Notes under the pieces: generated by a model | Databases searched by the model: none | Told to the model about the DNA's origin: nothing | The model's input: only the letters and a program-made list of their open reading frames with translations | Translations under genes and position numbers: made by a program | In this document: piece after piece, positions 1 to 17,619 of the stretch | Layout of the letters: each line of letters begins with the position of its first letter | How positions within the stretch are numbered: position 1 is the first letter of the stretch | Assembly: GCF_002127325.2 (NCBI RefSeq) | Contig: NC_035437.2 | Coordinates: forward strand, 159,447,097 to 159,511,096 | Direction of reading: 5' to 3' | From: Helianthus annuus | Lineage: Eukaryota; Streptophyta; Magnoliopsida; Asterales; Asteraceae | DNA length: 64,000 bases

Positions 1-83
1 TTGGTTAAGTGAATATTATATAAGTTATATAGTTGTTATATTATCATGTAAGTCAAGCATGAGGTAGGAGGATGAATCCCCCA
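1..83 (-). repeat. Left part of an old chromovirus-type LTR, split by the Tekay-like insertion
   Basis: This stretch nearly matches 10738-10820, and its continuation resumes at 10433 after the young element. It belongs to an LTR related to the Tekay-like LTR but lying in the opposite orientation, because its modules are reverse complements of those at about 1280-1380. It runs off the left edge of the window. Confidence 0.7.
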
Positions 84-88
84 TTTAG

Positions 89-2453
89 TGTAACGCCCTG
101 TGTTTTGTACTTTCTATTTATAGCTTGTCTTACTCGTGTTGCTAATTTTGGAAGCTTTGTATCATTGTACTCGTTCCTTCTAGTACTCGTTGTAAACTCG
201 AGATTTTGATCATGAATGAAAACTTGCATTTCCTTGTTACATACTATACATACACCATAATACGATTAATCATGAGATCATTTGATACTTCTTTGTGATA
301 CTTACAAACATATGTTGAACTTGTAAATATGTGACATATACTTGTTACTTACAAACATGTTACATACTTGTACATTACACTTTTTGCCTAGTTAAATCAT
401 GTTTTATTTCATATTTCACCTTGTTACAAGTTAGGGGAAACATTGTTGCATATTATTACACAACTTAGCTAATAAAATTACTCATTATAATGTTTTAAAA
501 AAATAAAAAACTAAAGAAACATGGCAGCCCAAATTCAGCAAAATTCAGCCCCATATAGTTGGGTTTTGTGGGCTAGTTTCAAGGTGTAACCCCTTCTAAA
601 CACTTCCAAAGCCCAACCCATTGAAACCCTAATCCTTCCCCCTATAAATACCACTTATAACCAGCCTCCCTACCACTTTTGCAACACTAAAAACTCTCAA
701 AACATCCTCCAAACCGTAGCTGAAAGCAAAGGTTCGAGTAGATTGACACCCCTTCACGAAAATGAGCATAACTCACTCAATTCTTATCCGATTCACTCGA
801 TTCTTTTTCCTACTTGCTTGTATAATCATGGGGTTCGATTCCTAGACTTCTCCTTGGAGAAATCAGACCTGGAAATGCCCCGAAATAGTCCATAAACTTT
901 CTGTTTGTTTTTATGTTCATCAAAAACTTGTTTAAATCTATGCAACTTGTGTCCAACACATCTCATACCTATGTCCTAATGCTTACAACTTATCCCATGG
1001 TTGGTTAAGCTTAAAAACAAGGTTGAGACATCTAAATCAGAGGTTAAAACCTCATAAACTTTCTGTTTTTAATTAGGGTTTTACCCACAAGTAATGTTCA
1101 AGTGTGAAACTTGTTGAATGTGTGATGGTTGGATTAGCTTGGGCTATCCTTCATAAGAATCCACTCATTACTTGATGTTTTGCTATAGATTAGTTGTTGT
1201 TAATACCTTGATACTTGTATGTTCATGACCCTCCTTGTTGTTTATAACAACAAGTGTAGTGGTGAACAATAGAGGTGCCTAAATGGAAGCTTGTTCTTCC
1301 TACCTCATGTATGTATTCTATGACACAAAGAGGTACCTAAATGGAGACATTAATCTCCTACCTCATGCTTGAATCATAAGACTTGTAAACTATATAATAT
1401 CTAAGTTATTCTATATGTATACATCTAAGTAACTAAGACTTGATGATGACTTAATAGTTATTTGTTAAGTGGACGTTACATCATCTATGACCATGCCCTT
1501 GTTACGACTCTAATGGATCTTAGAATCCATGAAATCATACCAACTCTTTTGAGTTTCAATAGTGTCAAGAACAAGAGTTATGCGTACAAGATGATTATTT
1601 TCACTATGTTACTTTCTATATATTAAAAACTCCGAATCTATAATCTTCCGTTATACGCCAAACTCACACACCTACGTTTCCTTGTGTAGAAGGACAAGGT
1701 GCTCCGAACTAATTCATCTACAAACTTGCTCTCGGAATTTCAAGTCACCACTTGTAAACCGTGAGTATACTCGTATTTCCCCCTTTTTACTTTTACCACT
1801 TTTGGGGTGTAACATGTTTACCTATTAACTCACACATGAACACTTTGTTAAACACATGAACGTTCCTATAACATGCTTGTATACGTGATGACTTGATACT
1901 TTAAACTTGGGTTATTCTTATGTGTTGAACTTATCATTAACTTCGTACGAGCCAAACCTTGACATATGTAGCGCTATAGGATTAACGACCCGCCCGTAAA
2001 CTTGAGGTTATGTCTTGAGCATATTGCGTTTTCTTGGTTTGATATGTTAGACACATGCCATATTTAAGGTTTATCTTGAATCATATGCTTGCCATGAGGA
2101 ATTGATCACACTTTTTAACTTATGCTATGTACGTACCAAACTTGTATACTCGCCTTTGCTTTTGCATTGAATTGTATTTTTAAACATGTTACAGGTTGAT
2201 GATGATGAAATGAAAACGGATAGCAAAGATGCCTAAATACTCACTTAGACGTTTAGGTTTAAAGTGTTGTATCAATTTTGTTTATGTTATGTTGAACAAT
2301 GTTGTTATTTGCTTTTCTTGTAATGTTTTGACATTTATTTTGGAAATGAAATTTGGATTATTAAATTATTGTCACAAATAGCGTTATGATGTCTCGAGCA
2401 ATCTTCACACTTCGTCTCATCCCGATGTTTCCGCCATTGGTTGGGGTGTGACA
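89..2453 (+). repeat. 5' LTR of the Tekay-like element
   Basis: The 2365-bp LTR starts TGTAACGCC and ends GTGTGACA. It contains a TATA box at 643-650. Two short modules near 1283-1320 and 1330-1368, each with a paired 'gaggt..cctaaatgga' and 'cctacctcatg', also recur in the flanking old LTR. No coding region is seen inside. Confidence 0.95.
643..650 (+). promoter_or_regulatory. TATA box of the Tekay-like 5' LTR
   Basis: TATAAATA in a C-rich context, followed within about 30-60 bases by transcript-leader-like sequence. The only strong TATA motif I see in the first third of the LTR, so the U3/R boundary probably lies near 675. The identical copy at 8617-8624 is in the 3' LTR. Confidence 0.6.
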
Positions 2454-2456
2454 GAT

Positions 2457-2469
2457 TGGTATCAGAGCC
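2457..2469 (+). other. Primer binding site, initiator tRNA-Met
   Basis: TGGTATCAGAGCC starts three bases after the 5' LTR end. It is complementary to the 3' end of plant initiator tRNA-Met and primes minus-strand cDNA synthesis. Confidence 0.9.
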
Positions 2470-3444
2470 ATAACTATAGGGAATTAGGAAAATTGCCATG
2501 CTTTTGCCCTAGTCTATAGTTTTAGGAACTTTGTCTCTTATTTGTTGTTTAAAACATTTGTGCTCTATCTTACATGCTTCCTAGCTACACTTCTTGTTAA
2601 TAAATTTATGTGCCTTTCCTAAGGCTAACACGAATACACTTTTGCTATTTTATACTCTTGTAACATCAACGAGACAACTTTACCAAAATAGGCGTGAAAC
2701 CCACAATTTGGTAAACGACTCTCACTCTACCTTTAATCTATTTTTGCACGAAATTTCACCATTAAGCTAGGAGTGACATCCACAACTTAATGGTAATTTC
2801 CATTTCAACTCTAGTGGACCCTTGTCAAAGTGTCAAAATTTTATTTTGGCCGACAAGTACCAACCACATTTAGGGTACGAAATCGTCAAGTTAGGGGTGA
2901 AACCCGCATCTTGTCGATTAAGTCCCATTCCTTGATTTTTTTTTTCTCGCCAAAGTCCCGAATGTTCCAATCATTTAGAGATGTGTAGTAACCGGAAGGG
3001 TAAGATACCGTTAATCGCTTCTCGACGAGAGTATCTTACTTATAGGCCAAAGCACAATATCTCTAAATCGAAAGGACTTTCGACCCACTTTGGAATTGTC
3101 GACGTTTCTCTACCCGAAACATTCCTATGTTTTATTGAGCCTCTCTTTTATGTATCTCAATTTATATGTGATCTTATACTTGAACGTTCATTCATTTCGA
3201 AATGTCGTTTTAATCATGTCGCACATTATCGCAATCACAAACAATAATAATTCTCATGAACCAACTAAATTTATATTTTCCTATTCGCAACTTATGTGCT
3301 ATACATGTTGAATGTGTGTTGGAAACTTATGCTTTATGTGAACTTTACTTGGTACTTGAACATCTACTTGCTTTGCATACACAAACCTTGTTTTCAATTA
3401 ATGATCAAAGTCTCATCCTTTCCCTTCTCTTTCAAATCTTTTAG
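2470..3444 (+). other. Untranslated leader of the Tekay-like element
   Basis: Roughly 1 kb between the primer site and the gag-pol ATG. Only short overlapping frames (up to 88 codons) occur and none resembles a known protein. The pieces 'gggtgaaaccc', 'ggagtgacatcc' and 'ggcgtgaaaccc' near 2690-2910 suggest weak internal repetition. Confidence 0.6.
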
Positions 3445-8028
<4,584 letters not shown>

Positions 8029-8048
8029 ATTTCGGGACGAAATTTCCT

Positions 8049-8062
8049 AAAGGAGGGGAGAC
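8049..8062 (+). other. Polypurine tract of the Tekay-like element
   Basis: AAAGGAGGGGAG followed by AC lies directly before the 3' LTR. Upstream, 'ttcgggacgaaatttc' (about 8032-8047) is an inverted-repeat motif that recurs next to the purine tract of the LARD at 25096-32572. Confidence 0.85.
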
Positions 8063-10427
8063 TGTAACGCCCTGTGTTTTGTACTTTCTATTTATAGCTT
8101 GTCTTACTCGTGTTGCTAATTTTGGAAGCTTTGTATCATTGTACTCGTTCCTTCTAGTACTCGTTGTAAACTCGAGATTTTGATCATGAATGAAAACTTG
8201 CATTTCCTTGTTACATACTATACATACACCATAATACGATTAATCATGAGATCATTTGATACTTCTTTGTGATACTTACAAACATATGTTGAACTTGTAA
8301 ATATGTGACATATACTTGTTACTTACAAACATGTTACATACTTGTACATTACACTTTTTGCCTAGTTAAATCATGTTTTATTTCATATTTCACCTTGTTA
8401 CAAGTTAGGGGAAACATTGTTGCATATTATTACACAACTTAGCTAATAAAATTACTCATTATAATGTTTTAAAAAAATAAAAAACTAAAGAAACATGGCA
8501 GCCCAAATTCAGCAAAATTCAGCCCCATATAGTTGGGTTTTGTGGGCTAGTTTCAAGGTGTAACCCCTTCTAAACACTTCCAAAGCCCAACCCATTGAAA
8601 CCCTAATCCTTCCCCCTATAAATACCACTTATAACCAGCCTCCCTACCACTTTTGCAACACTAAAAACTCTCAAAACATCCTCCAAACCGTAGCTGAAAG
8701 CAAAGGTTCGAGTAGATTGACACCCCTTCACGAAAATGAGCATAACTCACTCAATTCTTATCCGATTCACTCGATTCTTTTTCCTACTTGCTTGTATAAT
8801 CATGGGGTTCGATTCCTAGACTTCTCCTTGGAGAAATCAGACCTGGAAATGCCCCGAAATAGTCCATAAACTTTCTGTTTGTTTTTATGTTCATCAAAAA
8901 CTTGTTTAAATCTATGCAACTTGTGTCCAACACATCTCATACCTATGTCCTAATGCTTACAACTTATCCCATGGTTGGTTAAGCTTAAAAACAAGGTTGA
9001 GACATCTAAATCAGAGGTTAAAACCTCATAAACTTTCTGTTTTTAATTAGGGTTTTACCCACAAGTAATGTTCAAGTGTGAAACTTGTTGAATGTGTGAT
9101 GGTTGGATTAGCTTGGGCTATCCTTCATAAGAATCCACTCATTACTTGATGTTTTGCTATAGATTAGTTGTTGTTAATACCTTGATACTTGTATGTTCAT
9201 GACCCTCCTTGTTGTTTATAACAACAAGTGTAGTGGTGAACAATAGAGGTGCCTAAATGGAAGCTTGTTCTTCCTACCTCATGTATGTATTCTATGACAC
9301 AAAGAGGTACCTAAATGGAGACATTAATCTCCTACCTCATGCTTGAATCATAAGACTTGTAAACTATATAATATCTAAGTTATTCTATATGTATACATCT
9401 AAGTAACTAAGACTTGATGATGACTTAATAGTTATTTGTTAAGTGGACGTTACATCATCTATGACCATGCCCTTGTTACGACTCTAATGGATCTTAGAAT
9501 CCATGAAATCATACCAACTCTTTTGAGTTTCAATAGTGTCAAGAACAAGAGTTATGCGTACAAGATGATTATTTTCACTATGTTACTTTCTATATATTAA
9601 AAACTCCGAATCTATAATCTTCCGTTATACGCCAAACTCACACACCTACGTTTCCTTGTGTAGAAGGACAAGGTGCTCCGAACTAATTCATCTACAAACT
9701 TGCTCTCGGAATTTCAAGTCACCACTTGTAAACCGTGAGTATACTCGTATTTCCCCCTTTTTACTTTTACCACTTTTGGGGTGTAACATGTTTACCTATT
9801 AACTCACACATGAACACTTTGTTAAACACATGAACGTTCCTATAACATGCTTGTATACGTGATGACTTGATACTTTAAACTTGGGTTATTCTTATGTGTT
9901 GAACTTATCATTAACTTCGTACGAGCCAAACCTTGACATATGTAGCGCTATAGGATTAACGACCCGCCCGTAAACTTGAGGTTATGTCTTGAGCATATTG
10001 CGTTTTCTTGGTTTGATATGTTAGACACATGCCATATTTAAGGTTTATCTTGAATCATATGCTTGCCATGAGGAATTGATCACACTTTTTAACTTATGCT
10101 ATGTACGTACCAAACTTGTATACTCGCCTTTGCTTTTGCATTGAATTGTATTTTTAAACATGTTACAGGTTGATGATGATGAAATGAAAACGGATAGCAA
10201 AGATGCCTAAATACTCACTTAGACGTTTAGGTTTAAAGTGTTGTATCAATTTTGTTTATGTTATGTTGAACAATGTTGTTATTTGCTTTTCTTGTAATGT
10301 TTTGACATTTATTTTGGAAATGAAATTTGGATTATTAAATTATTGTCACAAATAGCGTTATGATGTCTCGAGCAATCTTCACACTTCGTCTCATCCTGAT
10401 GTTTCCGCCATTGGTTGGGGTGTGACA
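8063..10427 (+). repeat. 3' LTR of the Tekay-like element
   Basis: Same length as the 5' LTR, with one base difference noticed (T at 10397). The TATA copy is at 8617-8624. The TSD copy TTTAG follows at 10428-10432. Confidence 0.95.
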
Positions 10428-10432
10428 TTTAG

Positions 10433-12171
10433 GAACCTCTTTATAATTCACATAAGTCATGCATGAGGTAGGAAGAACAAGTCTTCCATTTAGGTACCTC
10501 TTTGGTGTTCACCACTACACTTGTTGTTATAAACAATCAAGGAGGGTCATGAAAGTAGACATATAAGAAAAATAATCACCTAGCGCACATAATACTTGTT
10601 CTTTGACACTATGAAACTCAAAAAGAGTTAGAACGTTTTCATGGGACAAAACCCATTAGAATCGTGACAAGCATTATGGTCCTTAGATGATGTAACCTAC
10701 TATATTGACAAGTGACCATTAGTTCATCATCAAGAGTTTGGTTAAGTGAATATTATATAAGTTATATAGTTGTCATATTGTCATGTAAGTCAAGCATGAG
10801 GTAGGAGGATGACTCCCCCATTTAGGAACCTCTTTATAATTCACATAAGTCATGCATGAGGTAGGAAGAACAAGTCTTCCATTTAGGTACCTCTTTGGTG
10901 TTCACCACTACACTTGTTATAAACAATCAAGGAGGGTCTTGAACATATAATTAAGAATGAAACTATTACAACTAATCTAAGGAAAGCATCAAGTAATGTG
11001 TGGATTTCCAAGTAGGATAGCCCAAGCTAGTCCTAATATCACACAAACATCAAGCTTTAAGCTTGTTCATTACTTGTGGGTTAAACCCTAAACAAAACAG
11101 AAAATTTATGAGGTTTACAGCTCTGATTTTAAGTGTCACAACCTTGTTTTTAATCCCAACTAACCATTCAATTGATTATGAGCATAAGGACATAGGAATG
11201 TGTATGAGATAACTCAAGTTTAAGCAAGGTTAACAAAGTTTGAATCAAAAGAAATTTCAGTCCACTTTGGAGCCTTTTTGGTGATGTTCCAGGCCTTGGT
11301 TTTCCATGGAAAACCTGTGAAATCATCCCTAAGGTTTTTCCAAGTGATTTGCAAAAAGAATCAATGAAGAAGACTAAGAAATGAAGAAGTTGTGCACTTT
11401 TTAATAACTTGATACGAATCTGATCTTGTTCCTGATTAACAGCTGAAATGAGAGTGTTTTGAGAGTGAAATTGTGAGTTTGTAAAGTGGAAAATGTATGT
11501 AGGATGCTTGGTTTTTATAGGGAAGAGCTAGGTTAGTTGGTTGGTGAGTAATTAATGTAGAAAACACAAAACAATCAACAAAAACACATCTAACCAGCCA
11601 ATCCCGTAGCTGGCTGGACAATTGTGCGGATTACACGGGCTCGTGGCCCGCGAAGGTTATGGGTGAGGCGGGTCGCGGCCGGCGAGCCTCGGGTCAAGTG
11701 GTTCAAGTTTGATTTCTTGACGAATTTGCCCCCTAGACTCTCTTATATGCACATTCTAATGCATTTTCAAGGTATTTTAAGTATGTGAACCATATAATAA
11801 GGCATGTAATGAAATTAAATCTTACAATAACTATAAAACAAGTGTAATCGAGTATGTTTGTCGAGATTTAGCATCGAATTGTGTGAATTGAGCATAATAG
11901 TTCACTAGTTTGCAAGTTTGACGTATTATGCACAATTTGTGAATAAAGCATCATATGTTTAATAAATTTGGATGTATGAACTTGTATAAAGGTGTATAAC
12001 GTGAATGTAAAGAAATGCAAATGATCCAAGTCTCGGATTTTACAACGATTAAAGTCTTGGATTTGCGACGTTACAACAGATTACGATTTTGAAAGAGACA
12101 AGCTTCTAAAAAATAAACTTACAAGACACGATTTCTAATTTAGGAAAGTTACGAAAAAGCGAAGCGTTACA
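10433..12171 (-). repeat. Old chromovirus-type LTR remnant with an internal duplication
   Basis: Reverse complements of segments of the Tekay-like LTR can be followed through this region, for example the counterparts of 1010-1160 at about 10985-11160. On the minus strand it starts TGTAACGCTTCGC at 12171. A segment of about 200 bp is present twice, once as 1-88 plus 10433-10545 and once at 10738-10940, with the repeats about 393 bp apart once the young insertion is removed. A minus-strand TATA-like 'ctataaaaacc' lies near 11510-11520. A GC-rich pair of motifs is at 11630-11700. No coding region remains. Confidence 0.7.
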
Positions 12172-12765
12172 GAGGAGATGGTCACGTACAACGGGACAAA
12201 AGCCACGTCAGGTGTTACGTGCAGCCTTTATATATCGGAGTGTCCAAAGTGAGAGAAAAAAGAGGAAGTCAACCTTACCTGATATGAGGACAATGGACCA
12301 GCTCTAATATGACGAAAAGTGTTTAACAAGATTAGTGGGGTGATTGTTGGGACTAATCTTGTCATACTCAAAAGTTGAAGGATGTTAAATGGTTTAGTTT
12401 ATTTTAGTATGAAGATTTAAAATTTATGTTAGTTTTATTATATTATTATTTTAGTTTCTTAATTCTAGTCTAGTATGTTTCTTGGGCATCAATGTTTGTT
12501 AGTATATATTGGAGTTATAGTTTAGGGTTTATGTACCTTCAATTGTAATCAAAGAGTTTTTTTTTGTTAAATCCATTGTTTCATTAAGTTGAAGACTTGA
12601 TTTCCAACAGTTACATGCCACTATCAAATATTGGGTGTGTTGTTACATGTCACTATCGATTATAGGGTGGGCCTCTTTTCGGCCTAACTGTTTCTGACAG
12701 AAGATTCAATATCAATTATGCCATTCGATTGGTGATTATATAAATATACGCTCCATACAGCTCGC
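12172..12765. other. Non-coding flank of the Reina-like element
   Basis: No frame of interest. It holds the possible solo LTR described separately (12345-12609) and ends in the CTCGC target copy at 12761-12765. Confidence 0.5.
12345..12609 (+). repeat. Possible solo LTR of a copia-like element
   Basis: A 265-bp AT-rich segment starts TGTTGG and ends CCAACA, the inverted ends typical of many plant copia LTRs. The flanks (gtgat and gttac) do not form a clean 5-bp duplication, so this is tentative. Confidence 0.3.
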
Positions 12766-12962
12766 TGTTACAATATAAATATGTTAGTGTTAGTTGAGGG
12801 TATGCAATTGTAATAAGTGATAGTGGAGGGACTGTAATTGTAACATGTGTAAGAAGTAGTTAATGGTAGTTATAAAGATAACAACCCCAAGCTATGAAAG
12901 GGAGCTTGATTTGGGTTTTCTTCTCTCTCTCTCTTGTGTGATTCTCTCATTCCAAGCTAACA
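12766..12962 (+). repeat. 5' LTR of the Reina-like element
   Basis: 197 bp, TGTTACAATA to AAGCTAACA, with a CT-rich stretch near its end. Confidence 0.93.
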
Positions 12963-12964
12963 AT

Positions 12965-12977
12965 TGGTATCAGAGCC
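12965..12977 (+). other. Primer binding site, initiator tRNA-Met
   Basis: TGGTATCAGAGCC begins two bases after the 5' LTR end. Confidence 0.9.
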
Positions 12978-13234
12978 TACCGATTCCCATCGGAGCTCAT
13001 TGATTCCGGCTACCACCAGTTTCCGATCATCTTCTTCAGCGAGTTTTCTTCAAATTCCGTCATCAATTTGTCAATTCATTCGAATTCCTACTCATTTCCA
13101 TTGATTCTTGGAGTGATCAATTGTTGATCATTCTATTCCATATCATTAATCAGTTGCCTGATTCTTGATTCCTGTTTTCTCATTTTTTCTTCCTTCATAT
13201 CTGCAACTTTCTGTCATTCTAGTGATTCAGTAAG

Positions 13235-14920
13235 ATGGCTACTCGGAACCAGGAAGTTGAACGTCTTGCAAAAGACATCAACCGAATAGATGCTTTTACA
13301 ACACAAAATCAAGAAACACTAATGGGCTTGAAAGCAGCTTTTGATCAGATGCAAGCAACATTTTCAAAACTGGAACAACAAGGCACTTTGATTCCAAGAA
13401 ACGAGGGTGATAGGCTCAGCAGTAATCGCTTAACAAAAGTAGAATTTCCCAAGTTTAATGGTGATGATGTTGAAGGGTGGATGTATAAGTGTGAACACTT
13501 CTTTTCAATAGATGATACCCCTGAAAGGTACAAAGTTAGATATGCTGCTGTCCATCTAGAGGGTAGAGCCTTGCAATGGCATCAAGGGTTTATGAAATCC
13601 TCTGGGAAACAGATATGTGATGTGACTTGGGATGAGTATACAAGAAATGCATCCACTAGATTTGCTGCAACACTAATAGAGGATGCTATGGGTGCACTCA
13701 AGGCATTAATCCAAACTGGTGAACTAGAAGATTACTGTGATGAATTTGATCTACTTTTGAATAAGGTAACATTACCTGATGAGTATACAATTAGTTTGTT
13801 CATTGAAGGGTTGAAACCTGAAATTAAGTGCCATGTCAAAATGTTTAAACCTAAAACATTGAGGGAGACATATTCTTTGGCAAGATTGCAGAATCAGTCA
13901 AATAAGACCTTGGGTTTGGGTAGTATGAACACAGGTTCCACCAGTTACAAATACAATTTCCAATCCACAAGAACTAATAATTTGACAAATATTGGCAAGC
14001 AGCATGTGCTAGCCACTCCTGTTAATTCTGTACCATCAAATGCAATCGTTCCCAAGAAAGTTACAAATAAATACATGGATGACAAAAGGGTAAAGGGAGA
14101 ATGTTTTTATTGTAATGAAAAGTATGTAGCAGGGCATAGCAGAGTGTGCAAAGGCAAGAAACAGTTGTTTTTAGTGGAAGTGGATGAATATCCTAAGGAT
14201 GAAGAATTGGAAGGATTGGAGGAAGAGTCTTCTGTGCAGGGTGATCCACAGATTTCCTTAAATGCCCTTATGGGTATCCCTTCCTACTCCACTATGCAAG
14301 TGGTGGGCACAGTTGGTACCAAGCAACTGTATATTTTGTTGGACAGTGGGTCTACCCACAACTTAATGAGCAGTGCTTTGGCCCAAAAGTTAAGGTGTCT
14401 GGTCAAACAAATTAATAATGTACAAGTCACTGTAGCTGACGGTAATAAAGTGGAATGTGTGAATGTCTGCAAGGACTTTCAATGGGTCATGCAGGGCAAC
14501 TGGTTTACTACTGATATGCTGGTAATTGATCTCAATAACTATGATATTGTTTTGGGCATTCAGTGGTTAGAAACTTTGAATGACATTATATGGAATTTCA
14601 AAAACTTGACTAGGAAGTTTACTGTGGCTGGTCAAGAATTTGAACTCAGGGGAACTAAGAAGCAAGGGGTGAGTTTATGTTCAATGGATAAGATAGCAAT
14701 GATGATCAAGTCTCAAGTGAATGTTTCTCAGGCTCAGTTGTTTACCATTCAAGATTCAACAACTAAAGATTGCATGTATCAACCAATCATTGGTAATACT
14801 GAAGAAAAGGCTAATATAGACATATTGTTACAAGAATATGAGGACATCTTTGAAGTTCCTCAAGGGTTACCTCCTTTAAGACCTTTTGATCACAAAATTG
14901 TATTAAAAATGACAACGTGA
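13235..14920 (+). pseudogene. Gag-protease part of the Reina-like polyprotein, frame lost before RT
   Basis: 561 codons from an ATG 258 bases after the primer site. It contains an N-terminal coiled-coil-like segment (about residues 1-45), a capsid-like region with a TRFAATLIEDAM stretch, a variant zinc knuckle CFYC...H...C at about 290-305, and an aspartic protease with LLDSGSTHN near 370. The frame ends at TGA 14918-14920, just after an A-run near 14906 where a one-base deletion explains the break: the next frame continues with RT-like sequence. Gag and protease look intact; fusion to RT is lost. Confidence 0.9.
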
Positions 14921-17590
14921 ACCTGAATTTGAAGCCCTATAGATATCCTGGTGCCCAAAAGGATATCATTGAACAAATGACATAAGAATTATTAGATTCA
15001 GGTGTGATAAGACACAACAGCAGTTCTTTTGCTGCACCAGTAGTCCTTGTCAAAAAGAAAGATGGATCTTGGAGAATGTGTGTGGACTACAGAAGGTTGA
15101 ATGAAGCAACTGTTAAGGATGTTTTTCCTATTCCTCTGATTGAAGAACTTCTGGATGAGTTACAAGAAGCTAGCATATTTTCTAAACTTGACCTGAGGTC
15201 TGGATATCATCAGGTGAGGATGTATGAGCCTGGAATCTATAAAACTGCATTTAAGACTCACCAGGGCCATTTTGAGTTTCTAGTATTACCCTTTGGCCTT
15301 ACTAATGCACCAGCCACATTCCAATCTTTGATGAATGCCACATTCAAGGATGTTTTAAGGAAATGTGCATGGTTTTTTTTTATGACATTTTGGTGTACAG
15401 TGGTACATGGCAGCAACAGTTGTTGGACCTTAAATCTGTGTTACAACTTATGAGGGTTAATGCTCTTAAGGCTAAAAAGTCTAAATGCTCATTTGGTGGT
15501 GGAAAAGTGGAGTATTTAGGCCACATCATTACTAAAGAATGTGTTTCTACTGATCCTAACAAGCTCAAAGCAGTTCAAGAATGGCCTATTCCAACCACTG
15601 TTAAACAGCTAAGGGTATTACAGAAGATTCATTAAGAGTTTTGGATCCTTAGCCAAACCTCTTACTGAATTATTAAAGAAAGACAATTTTAGTTGGACCA
15701 TTGAAGCTCAGTTAGCTTTTGACCAGCTCAAAGAGGCTCTTAGTACACCTCCTGTTCTGAAACTTCCTGACTTTTCAAAAAAATTCATTGTGGAAACTGA
15801 TGCATCAGCAAAGGGGATGGGTGCAGTCTTAATGCAGGAAGGGCACCCTTTGGCATACATTAGCAAGGCACTATCTCCTAAGCAACAGAGTTTATCTGTT
15901 TATGAAAAAGAGTTACTAGCCATTCTCATGGCTGTCAAACAGTGGCATCACTATTTGGTTACCAAACCATTTGTCATCAAAACTGATCATCAAAGCTTAA
16001 AACACTTGTTGGAACAGAAGATTGTAACTCCCCTGCAGTAGAAATGGCTTTCAAAACTCCTAGGGTATGACTATGAAATTTGTTACAAACAAGGGGCAGA
16101 TAATGTGGCAGCAGATGCCTTATCAAGGGTGCAGGGTTTGGCTTTGTTTCAAATCAGTTTAAGTTCAATTCATCCTACCTTATGGAAAAAGATTCAAGAT
16201 GCTTGGCAACATGATCCTATCACCCAAGACCTTATTGACAAACTTAAACAGGGAGTGGTTATTGCTAACAGAAGTTGGGATGGTCAGTGTTTAAAAAGAA
16301 AAGATAAGCTGCTGATTCCTAATGACATTCCTCTCAAACAGGAGATCTTATCATTATTTCATGCTTCAGCCAAGCCATTAGAGGACATTGTGTGACCCCT
16401 ACACTTAACAGGATTAAAGATTTTTTCTATTGGAAGGGCTGTTCTAAAGATGTGCATAAGTTTGTCAAGGAATGCACAGTATGTCAGAGGGCTAAGTATG
16501 AAACCACTGCCATACCTGGACTGTTACAACCACTGCCAGTTCCAAAATCCATTTTCAGTGATATTTCAATGGATTTTGTGTCTGGTTTACCTAAAGTCCA
16601 AGGCAAAGATACAATATTAGTATTGGTGGACAGGCTAACTAAGTATGGTCATTTTTTGTTATTGAGTCATCCCTACTCTGCTGCTACTGTGGCCAATGTT
16701 GTTATGGACAATGTATTCAAATTCATGGTTGCCCTGCCACAATAGTCTCAGACAGAGATCCTGTGTTCTTGAGTACATTTTGGAAAGAATTCATGAAACT
16801 ACAAGGAATTGAGCTAGCTATGTTATCTTCTTATCACCCACAATCTGATGGACAAACTGAAGTCCTAAACAGATGTTTAGAGTCTTATCTAAGGGCTATG
16901 AGCATGGATGCTCCATTGACCTGGGTAAAATGGGTTCCTTTAGCTCAGTGGTGGTACAACAGTACTTGGCACTCCACTATTAAAATGACGCCCTATGAAG
17001 CCCTATTTGGAGTTAAGCCTAATATTCACATTCCTTATATCCCTGGTGAAACCACTGTTGCAGCGGTGGAAGATTTTTACAGAGACAGGGAAAGTATGAT
17101 TGTGAAATTGAAAGCTAATCTTGAGTTTGCTAGGAACATGATGAAACAATTGACTGATGCACATAGGGTTGACAGAAAATTTGAACCAGGGGATTGGGTG
17201 TATGTCAAATTACACCCATTTTCACAGCAATCCCTAAAAACTCATCAAAACAGGAAACTCTCACCTTGATATTTCGGTCCATTCCTAGTTCTACAAAGAA
17301 TTGGGAAAGTTGCTTATAAGTTGGACTTACCGGCACATGCTCAAATCCATCACACTTTCCATGTATCCTTGCTAAAGAAGGCTCGAGGCTCCACTGTTAT
17401 CACTGGACCAATTCCACAAGGTCCGAGGTTTATATTACAACCACGAGCTGTGTTGGACCGTCAGTTGGTAAAACGGGGTTCTAAAGCTGCAATGAAAGTG
17501 CTAGTTCATTGGGAAGGTCTGCCTGTTTCGGAGGCTTCTTGGGAATTTTTGGAGGATGTTCAACTGAGATTCCCCAATTTCAATTTTTGA
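14921..17590 (+). pseudogene. Broken RT-RNase H-integrase-chromodomain region of the Reina-like element
   Basis: All Pol domains can be followed but not in one frame. Visible breaks: in-frame TAA at 14983; a one-base shift near 15367-15380 next to a T-run; a loss of about 20 bases near 15611 that removes the conserved segment before GYYRRF; TAG at 16039 within RNase H; a shift near 16385 inside the integrase zinc finger; a shift near 16717 before the second catalytic Asp; TGA at 17267. The catalytic RT box reads F-F-Y-D instead of F-F-D-D, so one metal-binding Asp is lost. The last piece (17321-17590) keeps a chromodomain with VLVHWEGLP. RT and integrase cannot be made from this copy. Confidence 0.9.
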
Positions 17591-17606
17591 GGACAAAAAT
17601 GTTATA

Positions 17607-17619
17607 AAGAGGGGGGTAT
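17607..17619 (+). other. Polypurine tract of the Reina-like element
   Basis: A purine run AAAGAGGGGGG followed by TA, adjacent to the 3' LTR start at 17620. Confidence 0.8.

Noticed and set aside
2457..2469. tRNA-like match near LTR ends (also 12965, 20006, 29817, 47831)
   Set aside because: Only the 3'-terminal tRNA complement is present; these are primer sites, not tRNA genes.
12345..12609. Claim of a definite copia solo LTR
   Set aside because: Ends fit, but no matching 5-bp duplication was found, so it is kept only as a low-confidence repeat.
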